From the NCBI RefSeq assembly GCF_005406125.1, contig NZ_BIXZ01000006.1, positions 62,001 to 126,000 of the forward strand: a DNA stretch of 64,000 nt, given 5' to 3'. The notes below the pieces were generated by a model, which was not told where the DNA came from, did no database searches, and was given only the letters and a program-made list of their open reading frames with translations. Source of the DNA: Haloarcula mannanilytica. GTDB lineage: Archaea; Halobacteriota; Halobacteria; Halobacteriales; Haloarculaceae. Below, piece by piece: positions 44,580-53,345 of this stretch (within the stretch, counting starts at the first letter, position 1; each line of letters opens with the position of its first letter). The position numbers and the translations under genes are program-made.

Positions 44580-46321
44580 CCTTGTGCAGTGGCGGCCTCA
44601 GCGACCGTCCCGTCCGCCGCGACCTTCGCCCGTCCCACCCGATACATCGTATACGCCTGTACGAGCAGATAGATAGTCCAGAGGGCGTACCCGCCCGGTG
44701 CGCTGCCGAGCAGGGTGGTCCGGACGGCAAACGTCCCCAGTCCCAGCTGTGTCGCCAGCCCGGTTCCAATCAGGAGGACGCTGAAATAGCCGAAAAACGC
44801 CGCGGCGACCCACATCGCGGCGACGCGGCCCCAGCCTGGCATCGTATGCTCCGGGAGCCGGACCGCGTTGACGAGCTGGACGATGACGATGTACGGCCAC
44901 ATCAACAGGCCGGACATCGCTGCGCCGACAACCAGGAGTCCGAAGGGATCGTCTATCGATATCGGGAGGATGAGAATGAGAATGCCCCAGCCACAGAAGA
45001 CAGTCAGCAGTCCCCAGAACAGCCGCGGCAGGCTCCAGCCCGCGTCCCGACCGTATAGTTCGTAAATGATGTCGGAACTGTTTCGGACAAACGACTCGAT
45101 GATCGCGTATTCTGTCGTGAACAGAGCGAGAAACAGCGTGACGTAGATGACACTCGTTGCGAGCCCGCCGACGGAGGGCACGATTTCGATGAGCCACATG
45201 TCGACCGCGTCACTCGTCGCCCCCGGTGCTTGTGACACCGCGATGACGACCAGCATCGTCGTGACGAGGAGGAGGCCCAGCAGGAACGTTAACAGGTGTT
45301 CGAGCTGGGTGACGCGCCACCAGCCGCGCCACCGTTTGAGATTCTGCGTGTCCGGCGTGAACGCGAATCCGTCCTCGTGGACCGTCTCGGGGTCGTCACC
45401 AGCGAATGGGTTCTTGATCCGGCCTTGGTATCGACCCATGCCGTAGCCTTTCTCCCGTATCCAGAGGCTCTGTGAGAGGTTGAGGTATCCGCCCGCCCCG
45501 GCATAGGCCAGCGCCCCGACCAGGACGGCGATGGTTCCGACCGGCGAGTAGTCCCCGACTTCGGTCAGGCTCCCCGGGACGCCGACCAGCACGTCGACTG
45601 ACCCGATGAGAACGAACAGCAGTAGCGTGAACGCGATAGACAGCGCGACCAGAACGAGCTGCAGACTCTCGACGACATTGTACATCAGTGGTGTCACCTG
45701 GTAGGTAACCCAGATGAACACCATGAGCGCGATGCCGAACAGCCGCCAGCCCACTATCTCGACGCCGGCGAGGTCGTACGTGCCGAGTGCGAGCCCCTCG
45801 GCACCGATCTGTGCAGCACTCGCGGCCCACCCCGGCCAGCCGAGGCTGATGAATCCGCCGAGTAGCATGGCTAGCGGGAGGATCGGGTGGACCCGCTCGA
45901 AGGCACGAAAGACGCTCTCGCCGGTGGCCAGCGTCCACCGCTGTATCTCCGTGTTGACGATGAAATGGAGACAGACGGCCACGAGAAACAGCCAGTACAG
46001 CCCCCACCCGTAGCTGGCGACGAGATGGGGCCAGAACAGGGTCTCACCGCTGCCAAGTGAGGCCCCCAGCATGATCGCGCTGGGACCGACGACGTGGCGG
46101 AGCTTCGGGACCTTCGGCAGCGTGAGCTCCCTGAACCGCCCGCCCGATCCGGTGTCAGGGTAGTCGTCGGTTTCCGGTGCCGCTTCGAGATTGTCGTACG
46201 CGACCGGGGTGTAGGAGGATATCGGATAGCGCTGCTCCGCGAGGGAGGCGTACACCTCCGAAGTTTCCGACTCCGACTCGTCCGCTACGTCCGACTGGTC
46301 CATCGGCTTGTCCCCTGTCAT
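44567..46321 (-). CDS. divergent Nramp-like membrane transporter
   Basis: This 584-residue protein has about 11-12 helices in an Nramp/LeuT-like arrangement. A 75-residue acidic N-terminus precedes helix 1. The family's metal-binding DPGN of helix 1 and MPH of helix 6 are not seen: helix 1 reads GPSAIMLGASLGSGE and the later helix LFLALFTTEYAIIESF. Metal specificity is therefore doubtful. The ATG at 46321 lies 8 bp after the stop of the winged-helix gene; an alternative is 46303. Confidence 0.75.
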   Translation of the reverse strand: MTGDKPMDQSDVADESESETSEVYASLAEQRYPISSYTPVAYDNLEAAPETDDYPDTGSGGRFRELTLPKVPKLRHVVGPSAIMLGASLGSGETLFWPHLVASYGWGLYWLFLVAVCLHFIVNTEIQRWTLATGESVFRAFERVHPILPLAMLLGGFISLGWPGWAASAAQIGAEGLALGTYDLAGVEIVGWRLFGIALMVFIWVTYQVTPLMYNVVESLQLVLVALSIAFTLLLFVLIGSVDVLVGVPGSLTEVGDYSPVGTIAVLVGALAYAGAGGYLNLSQSLWIREKGYGMGRYQGRIKNPFAGDDPETVHEDGFAFTPDTQNLKRWRGWWRVTQLEHLLTFLLGLLLVTTMLVVIAVSQAPGATSDAVDMWLIEIVPSVGGLATSVIYVTLFLALFTTEYAIIESFVRNSSDIIYELYGRDAGWSLPRLFWGLLTVFCGWGILILILPISIDDPFGLLVVGAAMSGLLMWPYIVIVQLVNAVRLPEHTMPGWGRVAAMWVAAAFFGYFSVLLIGTGLATQLGLGTFAVRTTLLGSAPGGYALWTIYLLVQAYTMYRVGRAKVAADGTVAEAATAQGWFS

Positions 46322-46329
46322 CGGAGAAC

Positions 46330-46902
46330 TCACCCACCGACGTAGTGCCAGACGTGTTCGTGGTCGGCGGCGAGGTCGACCTGTGGGAGGTCTTCGAGCG
46401 CGGGTCCGATGGCTTCCCACCACTCGTCAGCAGTCTTGTAGCCCGCCGGATGCTCCTGAAACACCTCCGTAATGAGCTTTCCAGCATCGGTGTCGGGGTT
46501 TTCGCGGAGATAGTCGTACGCGGCCTTCAGCGCCGCGCGCCGGTCATCGAGTACTGCCCCCGTCCCCGGCAAGTCCGCGTCGGCGATGCTGTGTTCGACG
46601 GGCGGCTCCCGCTGCTGTTGCGGTCCTGTGTCGGAGCCGACGAGCTGGGAGAACGGAATCCACCAGACCCGACTCCGCGCGCCGACCTTCCGCGTTTCGA
46701 GCGCCCCTCGTTCCACCAGTGTTTCAAGCTTGTTGTGGGCCGTTTTCCGGGAACAGCCGAGCGCGTCCATCACGTCGGTTGCCGTCAACGGCTTCGCCTG
46801 GTCTGTGCGGTCTCGAAACACCGAGAGCACTCGCTCCGGTGTGAACTCTGCCGTGGACGGTGGTGAACTGTCAGCCTGCCCATCGTCCGCGGTGTTGCTC
46901 AT
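46330..46902 (-). CDS. winged-helix transcription regulator
   Basis: This 190-residue protein has a winged HTH at about 22-88 (TPERVLSVFRD, LTATDVMDALGCSRKTAHNK, then ALETRKVGARSRVWWIP). The C-terminal half is a helical domain with a His/Trp-rich end (DHEHVWHYVGG). It is the first gene of an operon with the Nramp-like transporter and probably regulates it. A TATA-like stretch lies upstream around 46,930. Confidence 0.75.
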   Translation of the reverse strand: MSNTADDGQADSSPPSTAEFTPERVLSVFRDRTDQAKPLTATDVMDALGCSRKTAHNKLETLVERGALETRKVGARSRVWWIPFSQLVGSDTGPQQQREPPVEHSIADADLPGTGAVLDDRRAALKAAYDYLRENPDTDAGKLITEVFQEHPAGYKTADEWWEAIGPALEDLPQVDLAADHEHVWHYVGG

Positions 46903-47018
46903 ACGTACCCCATTACAGTCGTATGTAATAGATTTTTCTGGAGTTTTCCACGTCGGATACTGCCGACCAGCGCTCGAAGCGTAACATCATATGGGACCAT
47001 TCTCGGCTCGTCTGGACC

Positions 47019-48353
47019 TCACTCGGCCGGTTCGGGGGCAGGAACGGACTGCTCGGTTTCGACGACCGCTCGCTCGGGTAACTCCGTATCGGGCGTCCGT
47101 CCGAGCGTCAGGAGGCGCTCTGTCAGTGTGAGTTCTTCCGGGCTAGGGCTAGGTTTCTGGGCCTCCTCGTAGTCGACGACGACCTGTCCGTCCTCGGCGG
47201 TAATCCGAACCGCACAGAGCTGGTAGGACGGATAGAACACCGGTGGGAGGAGCCCGATGATCCCGTCCCGGCGGTGGAGGCGCTTGAGCCAGGTCCCGCT
47301 GTTGACGATCAGGCCGCCCTCGACCCGCTTGACGCTTGGCCGGTGCGTGTGGCCGTAACAGAAGACGACCGCCTCCTCGTTCTCCTCGAACACCTCCTGT
47401 GCGGCGTCCCTGTACGGCGTTTCGGTGTCAACCGTGAGGTCAGTCTCGAAGACGCCAAAGCGGTTGATCGTCTTCTTGATGTCCCGCCGCAGGAGATACA
47501 GCGGAATTCCAACGAGCAATAGGACCCCGGCCAGGGACGCGTTCACCACGAGCAGGAACCAGACCGCGGCCCCGACCGTGCCGAACTGGCCCAGAAACGT
47601 CTCCGTGGTTTCGACCGGCGCGGACCAGACGCCGAGCAGGTTCAGCGCCGCCAGAATCGCCAGGATAGCGCTGACGTTAAAGAGCAACAGGAACGGGACC
47701 AGGGCGTACCGCAGCAGCGGGTTCATCTCCCGATAGAAGTACTTCGAGAGCATCCACACCGGCACCCGCTCGGTCGGCGTGACGGCCTGCACGTCTTTGA
47801 GCCAGTTGTACCGGCCACGGTCCGAAAGCTGACCCGCTCGACTCGTCACGAGCGTGTTGTAGTAGTAGCCAAGCGGCGTCACGTTGGTATCGCCCCAGTC
47901 CTCGATGCGGTTGTTGGGGTCCTGCTGATTGCCGTGTTCGAAGTGAATGGCGTGGTCCCCGACCGGGCGAGTGATCGACTTCGACTGGACAAGGTCCACG
48001 TTGTAGGCCGCGAACCGCTCGACGTACTCGTCATAGGCCGCGAGTTCGTGGTCGTGATTGCCCGGTACCAGCGTTATCGGGATGTTTTCGCCGGTCCGCT
48101 CTAACTGTTCGAATAGAGAGGGGTAGGTCGCTTCCAGCACGTCGAACTTCTCTAGTCCGGACACGCCGGTGAACTCCCAGAGACCGAACGCGTCGCCGTT
48201 GATGACTAACTCGGCGTCCTCGTCGGTGGTCTCCAACCGCGCCAAAAAATCCAGGAGTTCGTCGAGGAACTCCACCTCCTCCAGTTGCTCGTCACCGCCG
48301 ATGTGGAGGTCGCTTATCACGTAATAAACGCGGTCGTCGGCGGTGCCGTCCAT
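47019..48353 (-). CDS. calcineurin-like metallophosphoesterase with central membrane segments
   Basis: This 444-residue protein has the dimetal phosphoesterase motifs SDLHIGG (about 14-20), NGDAFG (52), PGNHDHE (98-103) and GHTHRP (about 333). Two or three hydrophobic helices around 225-300 (ALVPFLLLFNVSAILAIL, WFLLVVNASLAGVLLLVG) split the domain, anchoring it in the membrane. It resembles UDP-diacylglucosamine hydrolase-like and SbcD-like phosphoesterases in motif, but the substrate is unknown. Confidence 0.82.
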   Translation of the reverse strand: MDGTADDRVYYVISDLHIGGDEQLEEVEFLDELLDFLARLETTDEDAELVINGDAFGLWEFTGVSGLEKFDVLEATYPSLFEQLERTGENIPITLVPGNHDHELAAYDEYVERFAAYNVDLVQSKSITRPVGDHAIHFEHGNQQDPNNRIEDWGDTNVTPLGYYYNTLVTSRAGQLSDRGRYNWLKDVQAVTPTERVPVWMLSKYFYREMNPLLRYALVPFLLLFNVSAILAILAALNLLGVWSAPVETTETFLGQFGTVGAAVWFLLVVNASLAGVLLLVGIPLYLLRRDIKKTINRFGVFETDLTVDTETPYRDAAQEVFEENEEAVVFCYGHTHRPSVKRVEGGLIVNSGTWLKRLHRRDGIIGLLPPVFYPSYQLCAVRITAEDGQVVVDYEEAQKPSPSPEELTLTERLLTLGRTPDTELPERAVVETEQSVPAPEPAE

Positions 48354-48478
48354 TGGAATACGGGTTCTTGATCCATGGACAAAGGCGTTGCTTTCCGGGA
48401 ACTCACAGCGGGAGACCGTCAGACAACCGGGCGTCCCGCGGGCAGATGCGTGCCCCGCCGATATCGAGACCTGTCCGG

Positions 48479-49495
48479 TTACAGTTCCAACACGGCTCGG
48501 AATCGCGCCTCGTTGTCGATCATCCGCCCGTAGGCCGTCTCGACCTCTTCGAGCGGGTAGGTCTCTATTTCCGGCGTGATATCCCGGAGCGAACTGAACT
48601 CAAGCGTGTCCTGTGAGTCCCGTGCGTGTCCGGAGGCCCAGCCCTCGACGGCACCCCGGGTCTGGACGAGGTCCATGGCGGTCACTTCGACCGGTTCGCC
48701 GGGGACGCCGACGACCACGACGGAGCCGTCGACGCCGATCCCGCTAACGATGGAACTGATGGCGTCACTCGACGGCGCTGTCGCCAGCACCACGTCGGCC
48801 CCGCCGAGTTCCTGCAGCCGCTGGCCGGCATCCACTTCCGTCGCGTTGATGAAGTGGTCTGCCCCCAGTTCCGTCGCCAGTGACTCTTTCTCCGGTGTCC
48901 GAGAGATGGCGGCCGTCTCGAAGCCGGCCGCATGAGCGTATTGAATCCCGAGGTGGCCGAGTCCACCGACGCCCTGGACGGCGACCAGGTCACCCGCGTT
49001 CGCATCGCTGTTCCGGAGCGCGTTGAACGTCGTCACGCCCGCACAGAGCAGCGGTGCCGCTGCCGCCGCGTCAAGCGATTCCGGAATCTTCGCGAGCGCT
49101 TCCGACGGCGCGGTCATGTACTCGGCGTACCCACCGTCGTAGGTGAGTCCGGTGACTTCGCCGTTTTCACACTGCAGGAAATTCCCCTGTCGACACTGGT
49201 CACACGTCGAACAGTGGCCGCCGTGCCAGCCGACGCCGACCCTGTCACCAACGTCCCAGGCGTCGACACCGTCGCCGACGGCGTCCACGTGTCCCGCCAC
49301 CTCGTGGCCGGGAACCCGTGGATACGAGATGGCCGGGTTGGTCCCCTCTTTCGTGAACACGTCGCTGTGGCAGATCCCGCAGGCGTCGACCGAGACGCGG
49401 ACTTCGCCGTGGTCCGGTTCGGGCACGTCTCGTTCGACGACTTCGAAATCAGCACCTGGCTCAGGCACGACCGCTGCTTGCATTGTGTTCGGCAT
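48479..49495 (-). CDS. zinc-dependent alcohol dehydrogenase (ADH class I-like)
   Basis: This 338-residue MDR enzyme has catalytic-zinc motifs CGICHSD and GHEVAGHV, structural zinc CSTCDQCRQGNFLQC and NAD motif VQGVGGLGHLG. This motif set is typical of adh/AdhP-like ethanol or aldehyde dehydrogenases. Two ATGs are possible (49495 and 49483); the conserved sequence begins MQAAVVPEPG at the second. The gene follows the SMP-30 gene on the same strand. Confidence 0.88.
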   Translation of the reverse strand: MPNTMQAAVVPEPGADFEVVERDVPEPDHGEVRVSVDACGICHSDVFTKEGTNPAISYPRVPGHEVAGHVDAVGDGVDAWDVGDRVGVGWHGGHCSTCDQCRQGNFLQCENGEVTGLTYDGGYAEYMTAPSEALAKIPESLDAAAAAPLLCAGVTTFNALRNSDANAGDLVAVQGVGGLGHLGIQYAHAAGFETAAISRTPEKESLATELGADHFINATEVDAGQRLQELGGADVVLATAPSSDAISSIVSGIGVDGSVVVVGVPGEPVEVTAMDLVQTRGAVEGWASGHARDSQDTLEFSSLRDITPEIETYPLEEVETAYGRMIDNEARFRAVLEL

Positions 49496-49538
49496 AATTT
49501 TACGTTCGGCTCGACGCGGATAAGCGGCCAGTTAGCAG

Positions 49539-50456
49539 CTATCTGTACGGACCACGATTGCTGTATGTATCGTCGGTCGAGAGGCACTTCTTAGACCGCA
49601 ACTCAAGCAATATCCGACCGGAACTCCGGGACCCCGCTGCTACCAACGTCAGAAATCCGGAAGAGTGCGCCGGCCCCGTCACCCTGTCGCCGTCGGTGAG
49701 CGCCGTCGTCAGATACAGATCGGTGTACTCTGGGCCGCCGAACGTGACCGACGAGACCTTGCGTGCGGGCAGGTCGAGTTCGGTCACGGCTTCGCCGGTC
49801 GGTGCGTACCGAACGACCCTCCCACCGTTCCAGCGGGCCGACCAGATATGATCGTCCGCGTCGACAGTCATGCCGTCGGGGATTCCCTCTTCACCGGAGA
49901 GATCGATGAACGTGCGCTTGTTCGACACCGCGCCGGTCGCGCGGTCGTAGTCGAACGCGTATATCTGATGGGCTTCGGACTCGGTGAAGTAGAACGTCGC
50001 CAGATCGCTGGAAAAGCCCATGCCGTTCGGGATATCCACGTTCTCGATGACGAGCGAGACGGAGCCGTCGGTGTCGAGCCTGTACAGGTCACCGAGGTGG
50101 TCGTCGCCCGGCATCGTTCCGCAGAACACCCGCCCCTCCGGGTCGGCGATGACATCGTTGAACCGCGTGTCGGCATCGATTTCGGCAACGAGCCGCGTCG
50201 AATCGTCTCCGGGCACGAACCGTTCGACCCGCCGCTGGGTGAACAACAGGAACGCCCCGTCGGATTCGATGGTGTACCCGCCGATTGGGGCACCGTCCGT
50301 CTCGTATGCGACCGCGTACTCGTCGGCCACGGGATCGTACTCGAAGAGACGGCCGGCGGGGATGTCGACCCAGTAGAGACGTTCCTCGTCGGGGTGCCAC
50401 AGCGGGCCTTCGCCTGTGTGAGCGTGCGTGTCGGCGACGCGATCCGGATGTGTCAT
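49539..50456 (-). CDS. SMP-30/gluconolactonase family protein with frameshifted C-terminus
   Basis: This beta-propeller lactonase of about 285 residues hydrolyses sugar lactones. Motifs are GEGPLWHPDEERLYWVDI, RFNDVIADPEGR, NGMGFSSD and PDGMTVDADDHIWSARW. After GDRVTG the frame gives a non-family tail, whereas the next frame reads GAGALFRISDVGSSGVPEF and stops at 49603, exactly the family C-terminus. So one base has been lost or miscalled near 49680-49686. Whether the protein is functional is uncertain. Confidence 0.85.
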   Translation of the reverse strand: MTHPDRVADTHAHTGEGPLWHPDEERLYWVDIPAGRLFEYDPVADEYAVAYETDGAPIGGYTIESDGAFLLFTQRRVERFVPGDDSTRLVAEIDADTRFNDVIADPEGRVFCGTMPGDDHLGDLYRLDTDGSVSLVIENVDIPNGMGFSSDLATFYFTESEAHQIYAFDYDRATGAVSNKRTFIDLSGEEGIPDGMTVDADDHIWSARWNGGRVVRYAPTGEAVTELDLPARKVSSVTFGGPEYTDLYLTTALTDGDRVTGPAHSSGFLTLVAAGSRSSGRILLELRSKKCLSTDDTYSNRGPYR

Positions 50457-50533
50457 GGCGCGATGTTCGCAACTCAGTTCCTTGAGCGTACTGCTCCGAA
50501 CCTATGGCGGAATTTCCCGACGCCGGTGCTATT

Positions 50534-51358
50534 TCAGGACCGGAGTCGCTGGATGCGCTTCTCCGTCGGCGGATGGGTCGAGAACAGTTTCTCGAACAGC
50601 CCCTTGTCCGCGTTGAAGATACAGAGGGCGTTCATGCTGTCCTCCACTTTCGATTCCCGCCCCTCGGCACCGCGAGAAATCTTTTCGAGCGCGCGGGCCA
50701 GCGGTTCCCCGGTTCCGATGGCTCGGCGAGCGTCAGCGTCGGCGACGTACTCCCGATACCGAGAGATTGCCAGCACGAACACCATAACCAGCGCGTTCGC
50801 GAGCGAGGAGGCGACCATCGCCATAATCCAGGAACCCATGTTTCGCTCGCCGCCGAAAAGTACCGCGAAGTACGCGACGTAGCCGACGAGCATGCCGATG
50901 GACTGGCCGATGACCATCGTGATTACATCCCGGTTCTTGATGTGGGCCAGTTCGTGCGCGATGACGCCTTCCAGTTCGTCGTCGTCCAGTAGTTGCATCA
51001 GTTCGCTCGACACGACGACGACGCCAGCGCCTTTCCGCCCGACTGCGAAGGCGTTGGGAACGCCCATGTCCATCACCATCAGTCGCGGCTCCTCGATACC
51101 CATATCTCTGCAGAGCCGCCGGACCATCTGGTGGACGTAGCCAAAGCGATTGTCGTCCGGCATGTCCTCCGCGCCCCGGAGTGCCAACCACTTCCCGAGT
51201 TTGTACTGAATGGCCGGGACAACGAGAATCCCGACGAGGAGCACCGGGACCAGCGGCAGGCCCAGCAGCACCGACAGCGCCGTGCCGGCGAACACGTAGA
51301 ACGCGAACAGGATCGCACCGACGACAAGCATCCGAACCTGTAAGCCGAAGTCTGTCAT
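50534..51358 (-). CDS. htpX: HtpX-like membrane M48 metalloprotease
   Basis: This 274-residue protein has two N-terminal membrane helices, zinc motif HELAH in GVIAHELAHIKNRD, two further helices and the distal Glu in YREYVADADARR. It degrades misfolded membrane proteins. The start at 51358 is set by a TATA box 24-29 bp upstream; the longer frame is rejected. Confidence 0.9.
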   Translation of the reverse strand: MTDFGLQVRMLVVGAILFAFYVFAGTALSVLLGLPLVPVLLVGILVVPAIQYKLGKWLALRGAEDMPDDNRFGYVHQMVRRLCRDMGIEEPRLMVMDMGVPNAFAVGRKGAGVVVVSSELMQLLDDDELEGVIAHELAHIKNRDVITMVIGQSIGMLVGYVAYFAVLFGGERNMGSWIMAMVASSLANALVMVFVLAISRYREYVADADARRAIGTGEPLARALEKISRGAEGRESKVEDSMNALCIFNADKGLFEKLFSTHPPTEKRIQRLRS

Positions 51359-51381
51359 ACAGGGACAAGTCCGCCCGGCCG

Positions 51382-51387
51382 TATAAA
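51382..51387 (-). promoter_or_regulatory. TATA box of htpX
   Basis: TTTATA on the minus strand lies 24-29 bp upstream of the htpX start, as for a leaderless gene. Confidence 0.55.
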
Positions 51388-51586
51388 CCGTCTGGCCCAG
51401 GATTCCGCTCGTGTCACTGGATTTATCGGCGATTCGGCGTCGTTCGGAACGCGTAACGCCGCCAGCTATGCCTTTCGGCGATACGCCAGCCGTCACGCAG
51501 GCTCCGCAGCGAACTGATACACGGCGAGAATACCGCTGCATAGGGGAGCCGAAAACCTATGCACCTGGGTTCAAAAGAGCTCTCGC

Positions 51587-52183
51587 ATGGCTCTCCAACG
51601 TTCCGTCGGGCGGTTCCGACCGTACTCCGTCCCGGTCTGCCTGTTTGTCGTGGTCGCGGTCGCCGTCCTCCTTGTACCGCCACTGGTTCTGGGGGAAGCC
51701 AGCGGGCGCACGTACGCCCTGACCGCGGCCGTTCTCATCGTCGCAATCTCGTCGGTCCTCCCGTACGCCGTCGCCGTCGGCGTACTCACGGTCCCGTTTC
51801 TCTATGCCGGGGTCGGAAGCTACGCGGATCCGGGCGTTATTCCGGCCTCTGAAGAGTCGTTCTCGGTGATGGGGGCACTCCGACACATCGTCGCCGGGAT
51901 CTCGTACGTCGTCGCGGCCGCAGCGGTCGGCGCTGTCGGCATCGGTATCGATTTCGCGGCCTCAAGCGGCTCCACACCGCTTCCGAGGGTAGGTTTTCCC
52001 CCGTTTCTGGCCCTCGGAGGTGCAATCGTCGCTAGTGTCTTCGTCGCAGTCCAGCTCTGGCGGTACGACGGCGGATTCGGGGATTTGGACCACGGTTCGG
52101 TTCTCGGCACGGTTGCCCTCGGGGCACTCCTCGCTGTATCGCCTCTCGTTGCACTCTGGGTATTCGGGTCGTTCGGGTTCTAG
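51587..52183 (+). CDS. unknown membrane protein, five to six helices
   Basis: This 198-residue hydrophobic protein has a basic N-terminus (MALQRSVGRFRPY), about five to six membrane helices and an acidic extracellular loop (GSYADPGVIPASEE). It has no recognised family motif. It is divergent from htpX. Such proteins are common as conserved haloarchaeal unknowns. Confidence 0.75.
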   Translation: MALQRSVGRFRPYSVPVCLFVVVAVAVLLVPPLVLGEASGRTYALTAAVLIVAISSVLPYAVAVGVLTVPFLYAGVGSYADPGVIPASEESFSVMGALRHIVAGISYVVAAAAVGAVGIGIDFAASSGSTPLPRVGFPPFLALGGAIVASVFVAVQLWRYDGGFGDLDHGSVLGTVALGALLAVSPLVALWVFGSFGF

Positions 52184-52274
52184 AGGCTGTGTCGGTGACG
52201 TGTTCGCTCTCCGACAGGCGGCCCTTCCCACCGGCTTCCCAACGGCTTAAAGGCGCAAGCACTGGGGTCCGATA

Positions 52275-53114
52275 ATGACACAGCAACAGTCTCCGACAGC
52301 GGGTGGCCCGCGAGCGGACGGTATGCCGATGCTCGGTCTCGGAACGTGGCAGAACGACGACGCGGAACAGTGCGCTGAGAGCGTCCGGACGGCCCTTGAG
52401 GCCGGCTATCGACACATCGACACTGCACAGGCCTATGACAACGAAAGCGCCGTCGGCGACGGTATCGCCGCGGCCGACGTGGACCGCGACGATATCTTCC
52501 TGGCGACGAAGGTGTGGATCTCGAACCTCTCGCACGACGACGTGATCGAGACGACCGAGGAGAGCCTCGACAAACTCGGCGTCGAATCGCTTGACCTGCT
52601 GTACATCCACTGGGCGGCCGGCGAGTACGACCCCGAGGAGACGCTGCCGGCATTCGACGAACTCGTCGACCGCGGGTTGATCGACCGCGTCGGCGTCTCG
52701 AACTTCGAACCCCACCACGTCGAAACGGCGATGGACGTGCTCGACGCGCCGGTGTTCGCAAATCAGGTCGAGACGCATCCGTTCCTCCAGCAGTCGGAAC
52801 TCCGCGAGCACGCGGTGGAGCAGGACTACGAACTGGTCGCGTACTCCCCGCTGGCACGGGGCGAAGTCTTCGGGCACGATGTCATCGAAGCCATCGCTAA
52901 GGACCACGGCGTGAGCGAAGCCCAGGTCAGCCTCGCGTGGCTCCGCGAGAAGGGCGTGACGGCCATCCCGAAGGCCACGAGCGAGACCCACATCAGGGAC
53001 AACCTGGCGAGCCTCGACCTGTCGCTGACCGACGCCGAAATCGACCGTATCGACGGTATCGAGACGGTCGACCGGCGGATCAATCCGGACTGGTCGCCGG
53101 CCGCCTGGGACTGA
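52275..53114 (+). CDS. aldo/keto reductase
   Basis: This 279-residue TIM-barrel NADP oxidoreductase has catalytic Asp/Tyr in YRHIDTAQAYDNE, Lys in LATKVWISN, His in YIHWAAG and cofactor motif AIPKATSETHI. It resembles the 2,5-diketo-gluconate reductase-like group. Substrate unknown. Confidence 0.92.
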   Translation: MTQQQSPTAGGPRADGMPMLGLGTWQNDDAEQCAESVRTALEAGYRHIDTAQAYDNESAVGDGIAAADVDRDDIFLATKVWISNLSHDDVIETTEESLDKLGVESLDLLYIHWAAGEYDPEETLPAFDELVDRGLIDRVGVSNFEPHHVETAMDVLDAPVFANQVETHPFLQQSELREHAVEQDYELVAYSPLARGEVFGHDVIEAIAKDHGVSEAQVSLAWLREKGVTAIPKATSETHIRDNLASLDLSLTDAEIDRIDGIETVDRRINPDWSPAAWD

Positions 53115-53119
53115 TCGTA

Positions 53120-53190
53120 ATTAGTGTAGATTATTTCCGGATAGCGCCGCCCCCAGGGGTCGGCGTGTACCGGTAAATCGCTACACTAAT
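53120..53190. repeat. inverted repeat ATTAGTGTAG / CTACACTAAT
   Basis: Perfect 10-bp arms at 53120-53129 and 53181-53190 flank 51 bp. It sits just after the aldo/keto reductase and upstream of an AT-rich promoter region of the PAS gene. It may be a transcription signal or the ends of a tiny mobile remnant. Confidence 0.5.
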
Positions 53191-53345
53191 CACTATGAGA
53201 CGGGCGTTCGCTCGCCTTCTTCTATCTATCGTGGGCTGTGATGAACGGAGGTAATATATCGTGATAGATTATATCTAATAGTTCTATTTAATATTGATAA
53301 CTCGGCGTATAGGTTTTTACTCACACAGCCTTTCTCAGCCGTATA

